From contig USHB01000041.1 in the NCBI GenBank assembly GCA_900554395.1, positions 1 to 9,793 on the forward strand: a stretch of 9,793 nucleotides of DNA, read 5' to 3'. Position numbers and translations under genes: made by a program. Origin of the DNA: an uncultured Phascolarctobacterium sp. GTDB lineage: Bacteria > Bacillota > Negativicutes > Acidaminococcales > Acidaminococcaceae. Numbering within the stretch: the stretch's first letter is position 1; the number at the start of each line of letters is the position of its first letter. Shown here one piece after another: positions 7,420 through 9,793 of the stretch. The notes below the pieces were generated by a model. That model was given only the letters and a program-made list of their open reading frames with translations, was not told where the DNA came from and did no database searches.

Positions 7420-8375
7420 GCGCAAAATTGTATGACGGACGCCTGGCAGTTGATATTGCCGGCTTAAAAATGCAGACGCCTGTTACCACAGCCTCCGGTA
7501 CTTTTGGCTTTGGCCTTGAATTTACTGATTTTCTGGATTTGGAAAAAGTAGGCGCAGTGTGCGTTAAAGGCACAACGCTTCTGCCGCGCGAAGGCAACAA
7601 AGGGCAGCGTGCCGTAGAAACTCCTTCCGGCATGCTGAACTGTGTAGGTTTGGAAAACCCCGGCAGCGATTACTTTTTAAATGAAACTTTGCCTAAGCTC
7701 CGTAAGTATAATGTTCCGGTTATCGTTAATATTGCTGCATCTTCTCCGGAAGAATACGGCGAATTGGCTCATAAACTTGATGTTGACGGCGTGCATGCGA
7801 TAGAAATTAATATTTCCTGCCCGAACGTAAAACAGGGCGGAATTGCTTTCGGTACCTGCCCGGACAGTGCGGCAGCTGTGGTAGAGCAGGTAAAAAAACA
7901 TTTTGGAAAAACTGTTATTACCAAGCTTTCGCCTAATGTAACCAGCATTACGGAAATGGCGCTTGCCGTTGAAGCAGCAGGGACTGATGCAATTTCTTTA
8001 ATTAATACACTTATCGGCATGAAAATTGATATCGAACGCCAGCGCCCGGTGCTCGGCAATATTACCGGCGGTTTAAGCGGTCCGGCAGTCCGTCCTGTTG
8101 CCGTGCGCATGTGCTACGAAGTAGCGCAGAAGGTGCATGTGCCTATTATCGGCATGGGCGGTATTGAAACTGCCGAAGATGCTGTTGAATTTTTCCTTTG
8201 CGGTGCGAGTGCCGTTGCAGTAGGTACGGCTAACTTCCGTAATCCTGTTATTGCAGAAACCATCAGCCATGGCATTCTGGCTTATATGGACAGGCACAAT
8301 ATTAATAAACTTACTGATATGATTGGCGCAGCATTGCCGGAAGGCAGCTTTGCCCTACACAGCGGAAAGGAGTAA
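7413..8375 (+). CDS. pyrD: Dihydroorotate dehydrogenase B catalytic subunit (class 1B)
   Basis: This subunit oxidises dihydroorotate to orotate using FMN. At 320 residues it is a compact cytosolic class 1 enzyme, without the N-terminal membrane helix of class 2 PyrD. Cys136 in NISCPN is the class 1 catalytic base; class 2 enzymes have Ser there. Other motifs are Lys52 in VKGTT, the substrate loop NCVGLENPG (76-84), Lys171 in TKLSPN, SGPAVRP (222-228) and the FMN-phosphate region IGMGGI (246-251). The neighbouring pyrK makes it class 1B (NAD+-linked) rather than the fumarate-linked 1A. Its ribosome binding site GAGGAGGTG (7399-7407) is the most extensive in the operon and lies within the last codons of pyrK, and the start overlaps the pyrK stop as ATGGTAA. 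Confidence 0.98.
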   Translation: MVSAKLYDGRLAVDIAGLKMQTPVTTASGTFGFGLEFTDFLDLEKVGAVCVKGTTLLPREGNKGQRAVETPSGMLNCVGLENPGSDYFLNETLPKLRKYNVPVIVNIAASSPEEYGELAHKLDVDGVHAIEINISCPNVKQGGIAFGTCPDSAAAVVEQVKKHFGKTVITKLSPNVTSITEMALAVEAAGTDAISLINTLIGMKIDIERQRPVLGNITGGLSGPAVRPVAVRMCYEVAQKVHVPIIGMGGIETAEDAVEFFLCGASAVAVGTANFRNPVIAETISHGILAYMDRHNINKLTDMIGAALPEGSFALHSGKE

Positions 8376-8378
8376 ACC

Positions 8379-9092
8379 ATGAGTGATGAACGTTTGATAG
8401 TTGCGCTTGATTTTCCAACCGCTGATTTGGCAAAAGCATGCGTAAAAGAATTGGGCGATTCTGTTTGCCATTATAAAGTAGGCATGGAGCTTTATTACGC
8501 AGCAGGCAGCGAGATGATTAGCTTTTTGAAAGCTAACGGCAAAAAGGTGTTTTTGGATTTAAAATTGCACGATATTCCCAATACCGTTGCCAGTGCGCTT
8601 TCCGTTTTAACGGTGCTTGGCGCGGATATGCTGAATGTGCATGCCATAGGCGGCAAAAAAATGATGCAGGAAGCTGTTAAAGCCGTGCATGCAAAAGCCG
8701 AAGAACTCGGCCATCCTGCGCCGAAACTTATTGCCGTTACTGTGCTTACCAGCATTGATGACGAACAGTATGCTGACCTTAATTATAAAAACAGCATTGC
8801 CGAACAGGTAATTGCTTTGGCTAAACTTGCCAAAGAAGCAGGCATGGATGGTGTTGTTGCTTCTCCGCAGGAAGCGGCGGAGATACGCAAAGCATGCGGC
8901 GAGGACTTTTTAATTGTAACTCCCGGTATCCGTCCCGCAGGTGCGGCGGTTAATGACCAAAGCAGAATTGCTACTCCGGCAGGAGCATTGAAAAACGGTT
9001 CAACCCATATTGTTGTGGGCAGGCCCATTACCAAAGCAGAAGATAAAAAAGCTGCGGCACAAAGCATTGCAGCAGAAATAAGAGGTGTATAA
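8379..9092 (+). CDS. pyrF: Orotidine 5'-phosphate decarboxylase
   Basis: PyrF decarboxylates OMP to UMP, the final step of the pathway. The 237 residues form a single TIM barrel of usual bacterial length. The catalytic charge network is visible as Asp60-Lys62-Asp65 in DLKLHDIPNT. Asp11 (ALDFP) and Lys33 (YKVG) are at the ribose-binding positions. The phosphate-binding segments TPGIRP (181-186) and VVGRPI (212-217) are present. The ATG at 8379 follows AAAGGAG (8366-8372) by six bases and lies 3 bp after pyrD. The pyrE ribosome binding site is formed by its final codons. No unusual features were seen. Confidence 0.98.
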   Translation: MSDERLIVALDFPTADLAKACVKELGDSVCHYKVGMELYYAAGSEMISFLKANGKKVFLDLKLHDIPNTVASALSVLTVLGADMLNVHAIGGKKMMQEAVKAVHAKAEELGHPAPKLIAVTVLTSIDDEQYADLNYKNSIAEQVIALAKLAKEAGMDGVVASPQEAAEIRKACGEDFLIVTPGIRPAGAAVNDQSRIATPAGALKNGSTHIVVGRPITKAEDKKAAAQSIAAEIRGV

Positions 9093-9096
9093 ACTT

Positions 9097-9672
9097 ATGA
9101 TGCAGGAAAAAGAAGTAATGCAGTTATTGGAAGAAACCCAGGCGGTGCTGCACGGTCATTTTTTGCTGACCAGCGGTCTGCACAGCCCTATGTATGTTGA
9201 AAAATTCAATGTGCTGCAGCATCCTAAATATACGGAAATGCTGTGCCAGGAACTGGCTGAACGTTATGCTGCCGATAATGTAGAACTCGTTATCGGGCCT
9301 ATGACCGGCGGCATTTTGCTGGCGCATGAAGTTGGCAAGGCACTTGGCACCCGCGCAATTTTTACCGAACGTGAAAACGGCAAAATGACTTTGAAACGCG
9401 GTTTCCAAATTCCGGAAGGCACCCGTGTTTTAATTGTTGAAGATATTGTTACCACCGGCGGCAGTGTTAAAGAAGTGCTTGATGTTGTTAAAGCGCATGG
9501 CGGCGTTCCGGTAGGCATTGGCCTTTTGGTAGACCGCAGCGGCGGCAAAGTTGATTTTGGCATGCGTACGGAAGCATTGCTGCACCTTAACGTGCCTACT
9601 TATGACCCGGATGACTGCCCGCTTTGCAAAGAAGGCAAACCGTTTACCAAACGCGGCCGCACCGGCAAATAA
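9097..9672 (+). CDS. pyrE: Orotate phosphoribosyltransferase
   Basis: PyrE transfers phosphoribose from PRPP to orotate, giving OMP, the substrate of PyrF. With the start at 9097 the protein is 191 residues. It has GHFLLTSGLHSP near the N terminus (20-31), the pyrophosphate loop GPMTGG (67-72), the PRPP-binding motif VLIVEDIVTTGGS (111-123), and a C-terminal CPLC (174-177) typical of the shorter PyrE clade that lacks the E. coli-type N terminus. I chose ATG 9097 over the longer GTG at 9085, because AGAGGTG (9081-9087) is spaced correctly for 9097 and the GTG lies within that site. ATG 9100 is a second possibility. The CPLC pair could bind metal or be structural; its role is not evident here. 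It is the last gene, followed by a terminator after 19 bases. Confidence 0.96.
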   Translation: MMQEKEVMQLLEETQAVLHGHFLLTSGLHSPMYVEKFNVLQHPKYTEMLCQELAERYAADNVELVIGPMTGGILLAHEVGKALGTRAIFTERENGKMTLKRGFQIPEGTRVLIVEDIVTTGGSVKEVLDVVKAHGGVPVGIGLLVDRSGGKVDFGMRTEALLHLNVPTYDPDDCPLCKEGKPFTKRGRTGK

Positions 9673-9691
9673 CAAAAATATAAAGTATCTG

Positions 9692-9730
9692 ATAACAGCG
9701 GATGTTTCTTGCATCTGCTGTTATTTTTTT
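9692..9730 (+). terminator. Rho-independent terminator of the pyr operon
   Basis: A 13-base-pair stem (9692-9704 with 9712-9724, one G-T wobble at 9700/9716) closes a seven-base loop, TTTCTTG. A run of seven Ts (9724-9730) follows. It begins 19 bases after the pyrE stop and should end the operon transcript efficiently. The stem has an AT-rich base and a GC-richer middle, the standard intrinsic terminator form. Confidence 0.93.
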
Positions 9731-9737
9731 ATATAAT
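9709..9737 (+). promoter_or_regulatory. Candidate sigma-A-type promoter overlapping the terminator
   Basis: TATAAT (9732-9737) is a perfect -10 hexamer. TTGCAT (9709-9714) lies exactly 17 bases upstream and matches three of six positions of TTGACA. The spacing is ideal but the -35 is weak, and T-rich ends of terminators often give chance -10 matches. If real, it would drive a gene to the right of the window from inside the operon terminator. Bases 9738-9793 show no start codon with a ribosome binding site. Confidence 0.35.
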
Positions 9738-9793
9738 AGTGGGGCTGCGTCTTTTTTGGGGCAGTAAATTTAGCTGTTGTGGTGGTTAAATAA

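Noticed and set aside
9085..9672. Longer pyrE form starting at GTG 9085
   Set aside because: The GTG is part of the AGAGGTG ribosome binding site that serves ATG 9097, and the family does not need the extra four residues.
9741..9764. GGGGCTGCGTC... segment at the right edge, considered as an insertion-sequence end or a second hairpin
   Set aside because: Only a four-base CTGC/GCAG pairing is visible, no matching inverted repeat occurs elsewhere in the window, and no transposase is present. The fragment is too short to judge.
1..9793. Search for a novel system: CRISPR array, mobile element, tRNA, toxin-antitoxin or defence genes
   Set aside because: No regularly spaced repeats, cloverleaf, transposase or unassigned gene longer than the 11-codon minicistron was seen. 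All coding capacity is taken by known pyrimidine enzymes.

Overview
The window holds one uninterrupted pyrimidine operon. Eight tightly packed genes, all on the + strand, encode every step from bicarbonate and glutamine to UMP. The order is pyrB, pyrC, carA (pyrAA), carB (pyrAB), pyrK, pyrD, pyrF, pyrE, which matches the classical Bacillus subtilis pyr operon downstream of pyrR-pyrP. The electron-transfer subunit PyrK next to a class 1B PyrD, the strong AGGAGG-type ribosome binding sites and the moderate GC content point to a Firmicute. The codon choice and the protein flavour would suit the Negativicutes (for example a Phascolarctobacterium/Acidaminococcus relative), but that genus-level guess is an inference and is weak.

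Layout. Bases 1-112 are leader: a strong rho-independent terminator hairpin with a T tract (11-54), a small GC-rich hairpin (62-75) and the pyrB ribosome binding site. A terminator ahead of pyrB is what a transcription-attenuation leader looks like, but the upstream half that would hold an antiterminator or PyrR-binding loop lies outside the window. Bases 113-9672 are the eight genes, with junctions of -17, -13, +29, +3, -7, +3 and +4 bp (negative = overlap). The only gap of any size is at carA-carB, and it contains an 11-codon minicistron. The operon ends in a long-stemmed terminator (9692-9730). A perfect TATAAT follows immediately and may start the next transcription unit. The last ~55 bases show no gene.

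How the genes work together. CarA releases ammonia from glutamine and CarB makes carbamoyl phosphate. PyrB joins it to aspartate, PyrC closes the ring to dihydroorotate, and PyrD with PyrK oxidises this to orotate with electrons passed to NAD+. PyrE adds phosphoribose from PRPP and PyrF decarboxylates OMP to UMP. No pyrI regulatory subunit is present in the window, so allosteric control probably rests on the C-terminal domain of CarB.

No new multi-gene system is present: this is housekeeping DNA and all eight enzymes look intact. The most unusual feature is the carA-carB junction. There the good ribosome binding site serves a short reading frame whose end overlaps the carB start, and one base less in an A6 run would fuse the two in frame.
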